Source of the DNA: Bacillus sp. EB600 | GTDB taxonomy: Bacteria; Bacillota; Bacilli; Bacillales; Cytobacillaceae | Direction: 5' to 3' | Assembly: GCF_024494385.1 (NCBI RefSeq) | Contig: NZ_JAEVLT010000005.1 | Span: forward strand, 62,001-126,000 | DNA length: 64,000 nt | Part shown: positions 19,991-30,146 of the stretch, piece by piece | How the letters are laid out: every line of letters starts with the position of its first letter | Position numbering within the stretch: position 1 is the stretch's first letter | Program-made: the position numbers and the translations under genes | Notes under the pieces: model-generated | Told to the model about the DNA's origin: nothing | The model's input: the letters and a program-made list of their open reading frames with translations, nothing else | The model's database searches: none

Positions 19991-20021
19991 TAAAAAAAGG
20001 ATGGTAACCATCCTTTTTTTA
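19991..20021. terminator. Bidirectional terminator
   Basis: AAAAAAAGGATGG and CCATCCTTTTTTT form a 13-bp stem around a 3-nt loop (TAA). It can serve both the DUF1906 pseudogene and the convergent opuA operon. Confidence 0.85.
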
Positions 20022-20084
20022 ACTATTTTTGTTTTTTATTATTGTAATGAGGACTGTTTCTAATACGTTAAGGTCTTGTTTTTC

Positions 20085-21820
<1,736 letters not shown>

Positions 21821-21821
21821 T

Positions 21822-23066
21822 TTATTTCACCTCCCTTAAAGAGGAATCGGAGGTCTCAGGAGAATGAATAAATTGGTTATTTCCTGCAAGTGCACCAATC
21901 AGCGCCCCTTTTATGACGATACCTTTCATCCGCTGGTGTTCATCTACCACAGCAATCGGTATTGTTGCCGTTGAAACAAGCTCAAACATATCCATTAATA
22001 ATGTCTCTTTTGGTACAGTAGTAACGTTTCGATGGATTGCATCGTATAGAGACAAGCTATTTTCAATTGCGTCCCCGGCCATTAGTGCTGTTACTGCGCC
22101 AACAAGGCGATTATGTTTATCGGTAACGTAAATAGAGGAGATTCCAAGATTTTTCATCAGTGCTAATGCGACTCTAGGCCCCTTGTCTATTTGGACGGTT
22201 TCTGCACGTTTCATAATATGGCCTGCTGTTAATACTTTGGAGAAATCTACATCTTCAACGAAACGTTCTACATATTCATTAGATGGGTTCATTAAAATTT
22301 CTTCTGGTGTACCAATTTGGACAATATTTCCATCCTTCATTAATGCAATACGATCACCAATTCTTAGGGCTTCATCCAAATCATGAGTTATAAAAACGAT
22401 AGTTTTTCCAACTGTACTATGTAGTTCAAGCAATTCATCTTGCATATTCTTCCTGATCAGCGGATCCAAAGCACTAAACGCTTCATCCATTAACAAAATA
22501 TCTGGATCATTCGCTAATGCTCTTGCAAGACCAACACGTTGCTGCATTCCGCCGCTTAGCTGGTCGGGATATTGATCTTCATAGCCCTCCAAACCTACAA
22601 GTTTAAGAGACTCAAGTGCAATATGTGTTCTTTTTAATTTTTCAACACCCTGGATTTCTAAACCATATTCGGTATTTTGTAAGATTGTCCGATGGGGAAG
22701 GAGTGCGAAATTCTGAAAGACCATACTGATTTTTTTACGACGCAAATTGCGAAGCTGTTCTTTATTCAACTTTATTACATTATGGTTATCGATTAGGATC
22801 TTACCTGCAGTGGGTTCAATCAGTCTATTTAACATTCGCACCAATGTCGATTTACCACTTCCAGATAGACCCATAATGACAAATATTTCATTTTCAAAAA
22901 CCTGAAAGCTTGCTTGATTGACACCAACAGTGGTCCCGGTTAATTTTAATATTTCTTGTTTTGATTTTCCTTCTGATAAAAAATGTGAAGCTTTTTTTAT
23001 TTGTTTTCCAAAGATCTTTGTGACATTCATCACATCTATTTTGACTTTTTTATTATCATTATCCAT
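21822..23066 (-). CDS. opuAA: Glycine betaine ABC transporter ATP-binding protein OpuAA
   Basis: ATPase of the OpuA osmoprotectant importer, 414 residues. Walker A is GLSGSGKST near residue 68, the signature LSGGMQQRVGLARAL near 166, Walker B ILLMDEAFSALDP, and the H-loop VFITHDLDEAL. The C-terminal ~130 residues contain two CBS domains (GISSIYVTDKHNRLVGAV and IPIAVVDEHQRMKGIVIKG), which in OpuA sense ionic strength or c-di-AMP. The ATG at 23066 has GGGAGGG eight nt upstream. It is the first gene of the opuA operon, divergent from a GbsR-family regulator. Confidence 0.95.
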   Translation of the reverse strand: MDNDNKKVKIDVMNVTKIFGKQIKKASHFLSEGKSKQEILKLTGTTVGVNQASFQVFENEIFVIMGLSGSGKSTLVRMLNRLIEPTAGKILIDNHNVIKLNKEQLRNLRRKKISMVFQNFALLPHRTILQNTEYGLEIQGVEKLKRTHIALESLKLVGLEGYEDQYPDQLSGGMQQRVGLARALANDPDILLMDEAFSALDPLIRKNMQDELLELHSTVGKTIVFITHDLDEALRIGDRIALMKDGNIVQIGTPEEILMNPSNEYVERFVEDVDFSKVLTAGHIMKRAETVQIDKGPRVALALMKNLGISSIYVTDKHNRLVGAVTALMAGDAIENSLSLYDAIHRNVTTVPKETLLMDMFELVSTATIPIAVVDEHQRMKGIVIKGALIGALAGNNQFIHSPETSDSSLREVK

Positions 23067-23156
23067 TATGTCCCTCCCGATTTTTTTCTCTTTTAATTGT
23101 AACGAACATTAAATAGTTAAAACAAACAGGAAATTCACTTATATTCAGCTTATACG

Positions 23157-23182
23157 GTTCGTAAAGTATTGACTGAACGAAC
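23157..23182. promoter_or_regulatory. Inverted repeat between opuAA and the GbsR-type regulator
   Basis: GTTCGT (23157-23162) and ACGAAC (23177-23182) are inverted with a 14-nt spacer, and another ACGAAC occurs at 23102-23107. On the minus strand a possible opuA promoter (TTTACG, 16 nt, TATAAG) overlaps the interval between them. The position is where a choline/betaine-responsive GbsR-family repressor would bind. This is a pattern-based proposal. Confidence 0.4.
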
Positions 23183-23327
23183 TTAATAGACTGTTTTCTT
23201 AAAATTCCTGCGAGTTCCTCCAATTTTCTCTTGTTTTAAACACTTTACTTTATTGCTTCAAAAGGATAGATTAATTATTGACCTCGTGTTTAACAATGAA
23301 TACCACTAAATGGGGTGTAAATATAAA

Positions 23328-23867
23328 TTGGATAGTATGGAACAACTGCATAGAGCAAGAGAAAGGGTTATAGATGCGATTGCACAGAACATGAACTTAT
23401 ATGGTGTGATTCCATCAATTGGGAGATTATATGGGATGATGTTTTTTCATAATGAGCCCCTAACACTCGATGAGATGAAAGAAGAACTCGGCATGAGTAA
23501 AACAAGCATGAGTACATCTGTGAGAACCCTCCTTGATTTAAAAATGGTCGATAAAGTATGGAAGAAGGGCTATAGAAAGGATTTATATGCAATTGAAGGG
23601 GATTGGTACCAAAATTTCACTGATTTATTTTCAATAAAATGGAGGAATGCGATCTCAATTAATATAAATGCGATTGAAAAATCCTTAAAAGAACTTAATG
23701 AAATCAAAACTAATGAAGAATTTGATCATGAAGTGGGAGTGATAGCCTCGAGTGATATTGAGAAATTACAGAGCACATTAGAATATTATGATTGGTTGAA
23801 TCGATTAGTTGATAAATTTGAGAGTGGAGAAATTTATGATTTTGTTCCGAAAAAAATAAACGAGTAG
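23328..23867 (+). CDS. GbsR/OpcR-family transcriptional regulator
   Basis: MarR-like winged-helix regulator of about 179 residues. The DNA-binding region (SIGRLYGMMFFHNEPLTLDE, then LGMSKTSMSTSVRTLLDL) closely matches the GbsR/OpcR family, which controls betaine synthesis and compatible-solute uptake in Bacillus. TTG 23328 is favoured because GGGGTG lies 10 nt upstream; ATG 23310 would overlap that SD and ATG 23337 is a further option. The gene is divergent from opuA with about 260 nt between, so opuA is the likely target. The choline/betaine ligand is inferred from the family. Confidence 0.88.
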   Translation: MDSMEQLHRARERVIDAIAQNMNLYGVIPSIGRLYGMMFFHNEPLTLDEMKEELGMSKTSMSTSVRTLLDLKMVDKVWKKGYRKDLYAIEGDWYQNFTDLFSIKWRNAISININAIEKSLKELNEIKTNEEFDHEVGVIASSDIEKLQSTLEYYDWLNRLVDKFESGEIYDFVPKKINE

Positions 23868-23871
23868 TTAA

Positions 23872-23906
23872 TTAAAGCACTTGAAATACATCTTCAAGCG
23901 CTTTTC
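23872..23906 (+). terminator. Terminator after the GbsR-type gene
   Basis: AAAGCACTTGAA (23874-23885) pairs with TTCAAGCGCTTT (23892-23903), with one mismatch, followed by a short T-rich tract. Confidence 0.65.
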
Positions 23907-24044
23907 TAATTTTATAGATCTCTATAAATTCTTCAGTTCACTTGGGGGCTAATTTTTAGATTTCACTCATAATGTATAGTACTGTAAGAAGTGTAATCAA
24001 TAGTAAAAGTCTTATTTTAAAAAAGTGTTCAGAGGAGTGTTTCC

Positions 24045-25835
24045 ATGATAACCTATCAAACTCGGACGGATGTCCCCGAAAATGAAAAATGGAATTTGAA
24101 AGATATTTATTCAGATATGACCAAGTGGGAAGAGGATTTTCAGCAGATTGAAAATATGGCGGTAAAACTGAAGGGATACGATGGCTCTATACATGATGGT
24201 AAGAGCTTATTTCAATATCTAAAACAAAGCGAAGAGCTATCCTATAAGTTCAACCATCTTTATGCTTACAGCATGTTGAAGGTGGATGAAGATACGAGGG
24301 AATCAAGTTCACAATCTTTTCTGGACAGAGCAAAAGGTCTAAGTGTAAAGGTCAGCGCATCAACCTCATTTTTCATGCCTTTTTTATTAAGTCTGGATGA
24401 GGAAACGTTAAAAGGATACATAGCTGAAGAGCAAGGTCTAAAATATTTCGAGGAGGATTTGTTTGATTCATTCCGATATAAGACGCATGTTCTGAGCAAG
24501 GAACAAGAGTCTGTCCTTTCTCAGCTCGGTGAAGCTCTCTCTGTTCCTTCTACTACCTTTGGCATGATCAATAATGCAGATATAAGGTTTGGAGAAGTAA
24601 CAGGTGAAAAAGGTGAGAAAATTGAACTTACGAGAGGTCTCTATTCAAAATTAATTGAGGATGAAGATCGGGAAAAACGCCGGGAAGCCTATAAAGCCTA
24701 CTATAAACCATATGTGGAAGCAAAGAATACCATTGCATCCACTCTTTCAGCAGCGATAAAAAATAATGTCATACTCGCAAAAATCCGTAACTATCCTTCC
24801 GCTTTAGAAAAAGGCTTATTTGGGGACATGGTTCCGAAAGAAGTATATGAAAATCTCATCATTTCTACTAAAAACAATATTGCACCGTTGCATCACTATT
24901 CCCGTTTACGGAAGGAAAAATTGCAGTTGGATGAGCTTCGCCAATATGATATGAGTGTCCCGCTCGTAAAGGGTCTGAGACAAGTCATTCCCTATGAAGA
25001 AGCATTTGAAACAATGCTTAAGGCCCTTGCACCGCTTGGGGAGGATTACCTCACTATTTTAAAAGAATTTAAAGATGCGCGCTATATTGATGTCCGCGAA
25101 ACTCCTGGCAAGCGGTCGGGTGCCTACAATTTGGGGATTTATGGTGTTCATCCATTTATCCTTTTAAACCACCAGGATGATTTGGATAGTTTGTTTACAC
25201 TTGTACATGAGTGCGGACATGGAGTTCACAGCCGCTTAAGCTCCGCCAATCAACCGCAAATCACTGCCCGTTATAGCATCTTTGTGGCAGAAGTGGCCTC
25301 TACTGTAAACGAGGTATTGCTAATCAACTATTTAATAAACAACGAAAAAGATGATGAGGTTCGGAAGCATCTGCTTAATCATTTTATTGATCAATTTAAA
25401 GGCACATTCTTTACTCAAGTAATGTTTGCAGAATTTGAAAAGATAACCCATGAAATGGCTGAGAAAGGGCTGCCGTTAAATGTCGAAGTGTTCAATCGCA
25501 CCTATGAATCATTATTTCGGGAATACAATGGGGATGAAATTGTCTTTGATGATGAAGTGAAATTTGGCTGGTCCAGAATTCCTCATTTTTATCGCCATTT
25601 TTATGTCTATAAATACGCAACCGGCTTTGCGTCAGCAATCCATTTGGCAACGAAAATAGTTGAAGGCGATAAAGAAACACTGCATTCCTATTTAGAATTT
25701 CTAAAGAGCGGCAGTTCGGATTATCCACTCGAATTGTTAAGAAAGACTGGAGTAGATTTGACAACACCAACTCCAATCGAGAACGCCTTAAAGAAGTTCA
25801 AAGAGCTGGTAGAAGAGTTTTCTAAATTAGATTAA
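24045..25835 (+). CDS. pepF: Oligoendopeptidase F (M3B zinc peptidase)
   Basis: Cytosolic zinc metallopeptidase that cleaves oligopeptides of about 7-17 residues. 596 residues matches PepF. The N-terminal VPENEKWNLKDIYSD is the family start. The zinc motif is HECGH (LVHECGHGVHS near residue 386), where most PepF proteins have HEFGH or HELGH, and the third ligand lies in FVAEVASTVNEVLL. The ATG at 24045 has AGAGGAG upstream. It is monocistronic and ends in a very strong terminator. Confidence 0.93.
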   Translation: MITYQTRTDVPENEKWNLKDIYSDMTKWEEDFQQIENMAVKLKGYDGSIHDGKSLFQYLKQSEELSYKFNHLYAYSMLKVDEDTRESSSQSFLDRAKGLSVKVSASTSFFMPFLLSLDEETLKGYIAEEQGLKYFEEDLFDSFRYKTHVLSKEQESVLSQLGEALSVPSTTFGMINNADIRFGEVTGEKGEKIELTRGLYSKLIEDEDREKRREAYKAYYKPYVEAKNTIASTLSAAIKNNVILAKIRNYPSALEKGLFGDMVPKEVYENLIISTKNNIAPLHHYSRLRKEKLQLDELRQYDMSVPLVKGLRQVIPYEEAFETMLKALAPLGEDYLTILKEFKDARYIDVRETPGKRSGAYNLGIYGVHPFILLNHQDDLDSLFTLVHECGHGVHSRLSSANQPQITARYSIFVAEVASTVNEVLLINYLINNEKDDEVRKHLLNHFIDQFKGTFFTQVMFAEFEKITHEMAEKGLPLNVEVFNRTYESLFREYNGDEIVFDDEVKFGWSRIPHFYRHFYVYKYATGFASAIHLATKIVEGDKETLHSYLEFLKSGSSDYPLELLRKTGVDLTTPTPIENALKKFKELVEEFSKLD

Positions 25836-25864
25836 TGAATTTTTAAAGTAATATAAAATTATGC

Positions 25865-25906
25865 AGAGGCTAAAACTTAAGCTGACTTAAGTTTTAGCCT
25901 CTTTTT
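25865..25906 (+). terminator. Terminator after pepF
   Basis: AGAGGCTAAAACTTAAG (25865-25881) and CTTAAGTTTTAGCCTCT (25886-25902) form a perfect 17-bp stem with a 4-nt loop, followed by T's. Confidence 0.92.
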
Positions 25907-26166
25907 TAATGGAATGAATTATGCGAATAAATAAGACTAAAATAACTGATTATTCAAAAAATAGTTAGAAAACCTTTCATCTTTTAAGACATCTAATCTA
26001 CCATTTATTATACTGAGAAAAAAAGAGATCTCTTCTACACTTTTCCACTATTGAGGAAGTGATGCTTCGTTACATAGAGATCGAAATATATTTTAATTAA
26101 AGGCTCTGTTATAACGGAATGTTGATTTCATTGTGTTTGAAAAATAAACGGTAAAATTCCGTTTAA
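25907..26166. other. AT-rich gap before gene remnants
   Basis: No gene is visible. A short stretch around 26101-26160 contains AGGCTCTGTTATAACGGAAT and, about 45 nt on, an inverted AATTCCGTTT. The first part resembles some insertion-sequence termini, but no transposase or second end was found. The stretch borders the livF remnant and may mark an old deletion. Confidence 0.35.
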
Positions 26167-26382
26167 ATTGGGATTAGCCCAATTATAGTTGAACAAATTT
26201 TTGAAATTATCCAAGAGCTGAATAAAGAAGGTGTGACGATTTTACTTGTTGAGCAAAATGCCTTTCAGGCTCTGCAGATTGCTGACCGTGGCTATGTGAT
26301 TCATACCGGTGAAATTGTTCTGAAAGGAAATGGCAAAGACCTAATGAGAAACGAACAAATACAAGAGGCGTATTTAGCCTGA
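26167..26382 (+). pseudogene. C-terminal remnant of a LivF-type ABC ATPase
   Basis: Only the last ~70 codons of a branched-chain-amino-acid-type ABC ATPase remain. GISPIIVEQIFEIIQELNKEG corresponds to the region just after Walker B, VTILLVEQNAFQALQIADRGY is the H-loop region (VEQN replaces the usual TH in LivF proteins), and the frame ends naturally at EAYLA. A stop lies immediately upstream in frame; no start, Walker A or signature remains. The remnant precedes a collapsed preA gene, so both probably come from one lost operon. Confidence 0.8.
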
Positions 26383-26459
26383 GTCACAAAAACATATGTT
26401 TACTTCAAATAAAATATTCATTTAGGCCATTAATGATGATAAAAAAGGATGGTGATTCC

Positions 26460-26758
26460 ATGGCAAAAGTACAAATCAACCTGGGCGGCATTGTATCGCC
26501 TAAGACAAATGCATTACTTGTAATAAATGCTATGTTTCCTGTGACGATGCAGCAAACCAAAGCATTTTGAAAATAAAAAAACAGGGGTTCAAAAAAGACC
26601 AGCTGATTGTAAACGAAGATACCTGCACAGGCTGTAACTTATGCGCACTTGTTTGTCCTGTCGAAGGGGCAATGGACATGGTAGAAGTACCTGCAAAGGA
26701 AAAACCGGTAACCTGGAATGAAATAAAAGCATTTAGTTATTTTAAGTGTGGAAATTAA
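26460..26758 (+). pseudogene. Collapsed preA (dihydropyrimidine dehydrogenase subunit) remnant
   Basis: The first ~14 codons (AKVQINLGGIVSP after ATG 26460) match the N-terminus of PreA-type dihydropyrimidine dehydrogenase. A deletion of roughly 300 codons then joins them, out of frame, to the C-terminal ferredoxin domain. That domain reads from about 26504 with two [4Fe-4S] motifs, CITCNKCYVSC and CTGCNLCALVCP, and ends at 26758. No SD-linked start serves the ferredoxin part, so a functional small ferredoxin is unlikely but not excluded. The locus looks like an eroded reductive pyrimidine (uracil) catabolism operon. Confidence 0.8.
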
Positions 26759-26836
26759 GTTGAAAAGAACTTCCAGTTTTTTTGCTGTAGGAATTTCGAC
26801 AGTATTCAATTTAATCAATCTGATTTAGCTTGAAGA

Positions 26837-26865
26837 TTGACACACAAAAAAACTATTATTAAAAT
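26837..26865 (+). promoter_or_regulatory. Sigma-A promoter of htpG
   Basis: TTGACA (26837-26842) and TAAAAT (26860-26865) are separated by exactly 17 nt. Transcription would start about where the CIRCE element begins. Confidence 0.78.
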
Positions 26866-26870
26866 AATTA

Positions 26871-26897
26871 TTAGCACTCCTCTTTATAGAGTGCTAA
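26871..26897 (+). promoter_or_regulatory. CIRCE operator (HrcA binding site) upstream of htpG
   Basis: TTAGCACTC (26871-26879), a 9-nt spacer and GAGTGCTAA (26889-26897) match the consensus CIRCE exactly in both arms and in spacing. It lies 5 nt after the -10 element and 48 nt before the htpG start, an ideal position for HrcA repression and for folding in the 5' UTR. Confidence 0.95.
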
Positions 26898-26945
26898 TAA
26901 TACTTAAAAGATTAAAATTCATGAATTTGGAAAGGAGATATCACC

Positions 26946-28823
26946 GTGGAAGTTAAACAATTTCAAGCCGAATCAAAAAGACTCCTGGATATGATGATTC
27001 ACTCGATTTACTCACAACGGGAGATCTTTTTAAGAGAATTAATTTCAAATGCAAGCGATGCGATTGACAAAATCTATTATAAAGCATTAACGGATGAGTC
27101 ATTGGCGTTTGACAAAGATAGCTACTACATAAAAGTGGAAACTGATAAGGATAGCAGGATATTAAAAATTAGTGATACCGGAATCGGAATGACAAAGGAA
27201 GAACTTGAAAACAATCTTGGAATCATTGCCAAAAGCGGTTCATTAGCCTTTAAAAGTGAAACAGAAGTAAAAGACGGACACGAAATCATTGGTCAGTTTG
27301 GGGTTGGATTTTATTCTGCATTTATGGTTGCAGATGTTGTCACGGTCATAAGTAAAGCGCTAGGCAGTGATACTGCATATAAATGGGAATCAAAGGGTGC
27401 AGATGGGTACACCATAGAGCCATCTGAGAAAGATTCTGTAGGTACTATTATTATTTTAAAGATTAAAGAAAACAACGAAGATGAAAACTATGATGAGTTT
27501 TTAGAGGAATATCGCTTAAAGTCGATTATCAAGAAATACTCCGATTTCATCCGCTACCCAATCAAAATGGATGTTTCGGACAGAAAACTTAAAGAAGGCA
27601 GCGAAACTGAATACGAAGATATTCAGGAAGAACAAATCATCAATAGCATGGTTCCTATTTGGCGAAAGAACAAACAGGAATTGACCAAAGAAGACTATGA
27701 CAATTTTTACGCTGAAAAACGTTACGGCTTTGACAAGCCAATTAAACATATCCATATCAGTGTTGATGGGGCTGTAAGATACAATGCGATTTTATTTGTA
27801 CCTGAAAAAATACCTTTTGACTATTATTCACAAGAGTATGAAAAGGGCTTAGAGCTCTACTCCAATGGTGTTTTGATAATGAACAAATGTGCAGATCTGC
27901 TGCCTGACTACTTCAGTTTTGTTAAAGGAATGGTCGATTCAGAAGATTTGTCACTGAACATTTCGAGAGAAATGCTCCAACAGGATCGCCAATTAAAGTT
28001 AATTGCCAAAAACATTAGCAAAAAAGTTAAAAGCGAACTGCAAAGCTTGTTAAAAGAGGATCGTGACAAGTATGAGGAGTTTTATCATTCCTTTGGCCGC
28101 CAATTAAAGTTTGGGGTCTATAGTGATTTTGGCAGCAATAAAGAACTCTTGCAGGATTTACTGCTGTTCTATTCATCAAAAGAGAAAAAACTAGTCTCCT
28201 TGGATGAATATGTGTCAAGAATGCCTGAGGGTCAAAAGTACATTTATTATGCAACAGGTGAATCAAATGAAAGAATTGATAAGCTGCCGCAGACAGAGGT
28301 AGTGTCCGACAAAGGCTATGAGATTTTATACTTCACCGATGATATCGATGAGTTTGCCATTAAAATGATAATGACCTACAAAGAGAAGGAATTCAAGTCT
28401 GTCTCAAGTGGCGATTTAGGGATTGAAGACGAAAATAAAAATGCCGAAACCTCAGTTGACATCGAAAATAAAGACCTCTTTGACTTTATGAAAAATATTT
28501 TGTCTGATAAGGTAAAGGAAGTTCGCGTATCAAAAAGATTAAGGTCACATCCTGTTTGTTTAACAACTGATGGCGAAATCACATTAGAAATGGAAAAAGT
28601 ATTAAAAGCAATGCCTAATAGTCAAAATATAAAGGCTGAAAAAGTATTAGAGATAAATGTAAATCACGACATATATCAATCATTAAAAGCTGCTTTTGAA
28701 CATGATAAAGAGAAATTAACTCTATATACCAATCTTCTGTACAATCAAGCACTTTTAATTGAAGGATTACCAATCAATGATCCAGTAGAGTTCACAAATG
28801 ATATTTGTAAAATTATGATTTGA
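26946..28823 (+). CDS. htpG: Molecular chaperone HtpG (Hsp90)
   Basis: Cytosolic Hsp90 homodimer of 625 residues that acts on late folding intermediates. The N-terminal GHKL ATPase motifs are present: [12 protein letters not shown] (Asn and Asp contacting ATP) near residue 30, DTGIGM near 78, and [11 protein letters not shown] near 118. The middle domain has the catalytic arginine in the [10 protein letters not shown] motif near residue 342. The GTG start has a perfect AAGGAGAT site. A consensus CIRCE sits in the leader, so regulation by HrcA is expected; this differs from B. subtilis htpG, which is not HrcA-controlled. Confidence 0.96.
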   Translation: MEVKQFQAESKRLLDMMIHSIYSQREIFLRELISNASDAIDKIYYKALTDESLAFDKDSYYIKVETDKDSRILKISDTGIGMTKEELENNLGIIAKSGSLAFKSETEVKDGHEIIGQFGVGFYSAFMVADVVTVISKALGSDTAYKWESKGADGYTIEPSEKDSVGTIIILKIKENNEDENYDEFLEEYRLKSIIKKYSDFIRYPIKMDVSDRKLKEGSETEYEDIQEEQIINSMVPIWRKNKQELTKEDYDNFYAEKRYGFDKPIKHIHISVDGAVRYNAILFVPEKIPFDYYSQEYEKGLELYSNGVLIMNKCADLLPDYFSFVKGMVDSEDLSLNISREMLQQDRQLKLIAKNISKKVKSELQSLLKEDRDKYEEFYHSFGRQLKFGVYSDFGSNKELLQDLLLFYSSKEKKLVSLDEYVSRMPEGQKYIYYATGESNERIDKLPQTEVVSDKGYEILYFTDDIDEFAIKMIMTYKEKEFKSVSSGDLGIEDENKNAETSVDIENKDLFDFMKNILSDKVKEVRVSKRLRSHPVCLTTDGEITLEMEKVLKAMPNSQNIKAEKVLEINVNHDIYQSLKAAFEHDKEKLTLYTNLLYNQALLIEGLPINDPVEFTNDICKIMI

Positions 28824-28837
28824 TGTAATAGAGGATT

Positions 28838-28866
28838 AGGGCTGTCTTTGGGACGGCTCTTTTTTT
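28838..28866 (+). terminator. Terminator after htpG
   Basis: AGGGCTGTC pairs with GACGGCTCT (including G-U pairs) around a 5-nt loop, followed by seven T's. Confidence 0.78.
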
Positions 28867-29024
28867 ATACAAAAGTTTCTTTAAATTTTGCATAACGACA
28901 ATGGAAATTGTGAAAGAAAGAAAAGGTTTCGTATAAAAGCAGAAAAGTTGCTTAATCTATAGGCAATGCTAGAAAAAAGTATAAAATCGTAAATTAAACA
29001 AAGAATTATATAGGTGGTGGGAAA

Positions 29025-29615
29025 ATGGGTTTTTGGAGCAAGTTATTTGGAAATTCCGAAAAGAAGGAGGAAGAAATAATGGAAAAATTAAAAATTGGTA
29101 TCATTTTAGGAAGCACCCGTCAGGGACGTGTAAGCCCACAAGTGGGTGACTGGGTAAAGGGAATAGCTGACAAACGCGGCGATGCAGATTATGAAATTGT
29201 TGACATTGCAACCTTCAACTTACCATTCGTCGGCACAGGTACTGGTGAAGAGCCAAAACCTTGGGCAGAAAAAATTGCAAGCCTGGATGGGTATATTTTT
29301 ATTACCCAGGAATATAACCACAGCGTTACAGGAGCACTAAAAAATGCACTTGATTCAGCATACGCTGAATGGAATAATAAGGCAGCAGGTATTGTTAGCT
29401 ATGGTTCCACAGGAGGTGCTCGTGCAGCAGAACATTTACGTGGAATTTTAGCTGAATTGCAAGTTGCAAGTGTTCGTGCACATCCAACATTGAACTTATT
29501 TACAGATTTTGAAAACTATACTACTTTCAAACCAGCTGATATGCACGTTGATAATGTCAACACAATGCTTGACCAAGTAAAAGCATGGAGCGGAGCATTA
29601 AAGACTTTGCGATAA
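29025..29615 (+). CDS. NAD(P)H-dependent FMN reductase family protein
   Basis: Flavodoxin-like-fold reductase with the family start KIGIILGSTRQGRVSPQV, the phosphate-binding loop GSTRQGR and the motif ITQEYNHSVTGALKNALD that contacts the flavin ring. It is related to azoreductase/chromate or quinone reductases; substrate unknown. Two in-frame starts each have an SD. ATG 29025 (AGGTGGTGG upstream) adds an 18-residue amphipathic leader (MGFWSKLFG then charged). ATG 29079 (GAAGGAGGAAG upstream) begins exactly at the enzyme domain and gives 178 residues. The longer form could associate with the membrane. Confidence 0.88.
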   Translation: MGFWSKLFGNSEKKEEEIMEKLKIGIILGSTRQGRVSPQVGDWVKGIADKRGDADYEIVDIATFNLPFVGTGTGEEPKPWAEKIASLDGYIFITQEYNHSVTGALKNALDSAYAEWNNKAAGIVSYGSTGGARAAEHLRGILAELQVASVRAHPTLNLFTDFENYTTFKPADMHVDNVNTMLDQVKAWSGALKTLR

Positions 29616-29657
29616 AGTTATTTTAAATTTATATAGTAGCGTAAGGGGTAATGGAAG

Positions 29658-29683
29658 GAGGGATGGAAATGATCCCTCTTTTT
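29658..29683 (+). terminator. Terminator after the FMN reductase gene
   Basis: GAGGGAT (29658-29664) pairs with ATCCCTC (29672-29678), followed by TTTTT. Confidence 0.7.
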
Positions 29684-29756
29684 GTAATAATAAGTGATAA
29701 AATTTTAGCTTGGTACAGTCCTTATATGTATAGAACTAGGAGATATTTGCTAGCAA

Positions 29757-29788
29757 GAAAAAGAACCGGGCTGTTTTGCCCGGTTTTT
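29757..29788 (-). terminator. Terminator of the small membrane-protein gene
   Basis: AACCGGGC (29764-29771) pairs with GCCCGGTT (29778-29785). The A-rich left flank (read as T's on the minus strand) ends the minus-strand gene at 29823-29963. T's on the right allow use from the + strand too. Confidence 0.8.
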
Positions 29789-29822
29789 CAAAGTATATAA
29801 ACAAAAGGAATGTCAAAATTGA

Positions 29823-29963
29823 TTATTCAGGTTGTTTTAGAGGGTCAATTCTTTTGGAATCTTCCGGATTGAGTGGACCAGCTCTTAAAAAATAAAAAAA
29901 TACCCTGCCAATGAGCCCAAGTGAAATAACATACCCTAATGTTACCGTCCATAAATAAGCCAC
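29823..29963 (-). CDS. Small single-pass membrane protein (46 aa)
   Basis: A 46-codon ORF with GTG start at 29963 and the SD GGGAGGGG about 7 nt upstream. Residues 2-28 form one hydrophobic segment (AYLWTVTLGYVISLGLIGRV and onward), followed by a polar tail (RAGPLNPEDSKRIDPLKQPE). A terminator lies 35 nt downstream. I do not recognise the family; the architecture resembles many uncharacterised Bacillus small membrane proteins. Confidence 0.68.
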   Translation of the reverse strand: MAYLWTVTLGYVISLGLIGRVFFYFLRAGPLNPEDSKRIDPLKQPE

Positions 29964-30055
29964 GAAAATCCCCTCCCTTAATTGATGTATATGCCAAGTT
30001 AATCAAAAATATCAATCACGTCTCGGAAACCACGTTAGAAAAAATACGCTCAATT

Positions 30056-30095
30056 TGTGTCAAATTATTGACACAGTATTTAAAAAGAGTATAGT
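30056..30095 (+). promoter_or_regulatory. marR promoter with overlapping inverted repeat
   Basis: TTGACA (30068-30073), 16 nt, TATAGT (30090-30095) form a sigma-A promoter for the MarR/MFS operon. TGTGTCAA (30056-30063) and TTGACACA (30068-30075) are a perfect 8-bp inverted repeat covering the -35. A second repeat, AGTTAC/GTAACT (30112-30128), lies just after the start site. Both are candidate autoregulatory MarR sites. Confidence 0.6.
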
Positions 30096-30146
30096 AATAG
30101 AAGTTATTAATAGTTACTCAAGGTAACTACATTATTGGAGGGAACT

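Noticed and set aside
26101..26160. Insertion-sequence end (AGGCTCTGTTATAAC)
   Set aside because: Only a short resemblance; no transposase, target duplication or second terminus was found.
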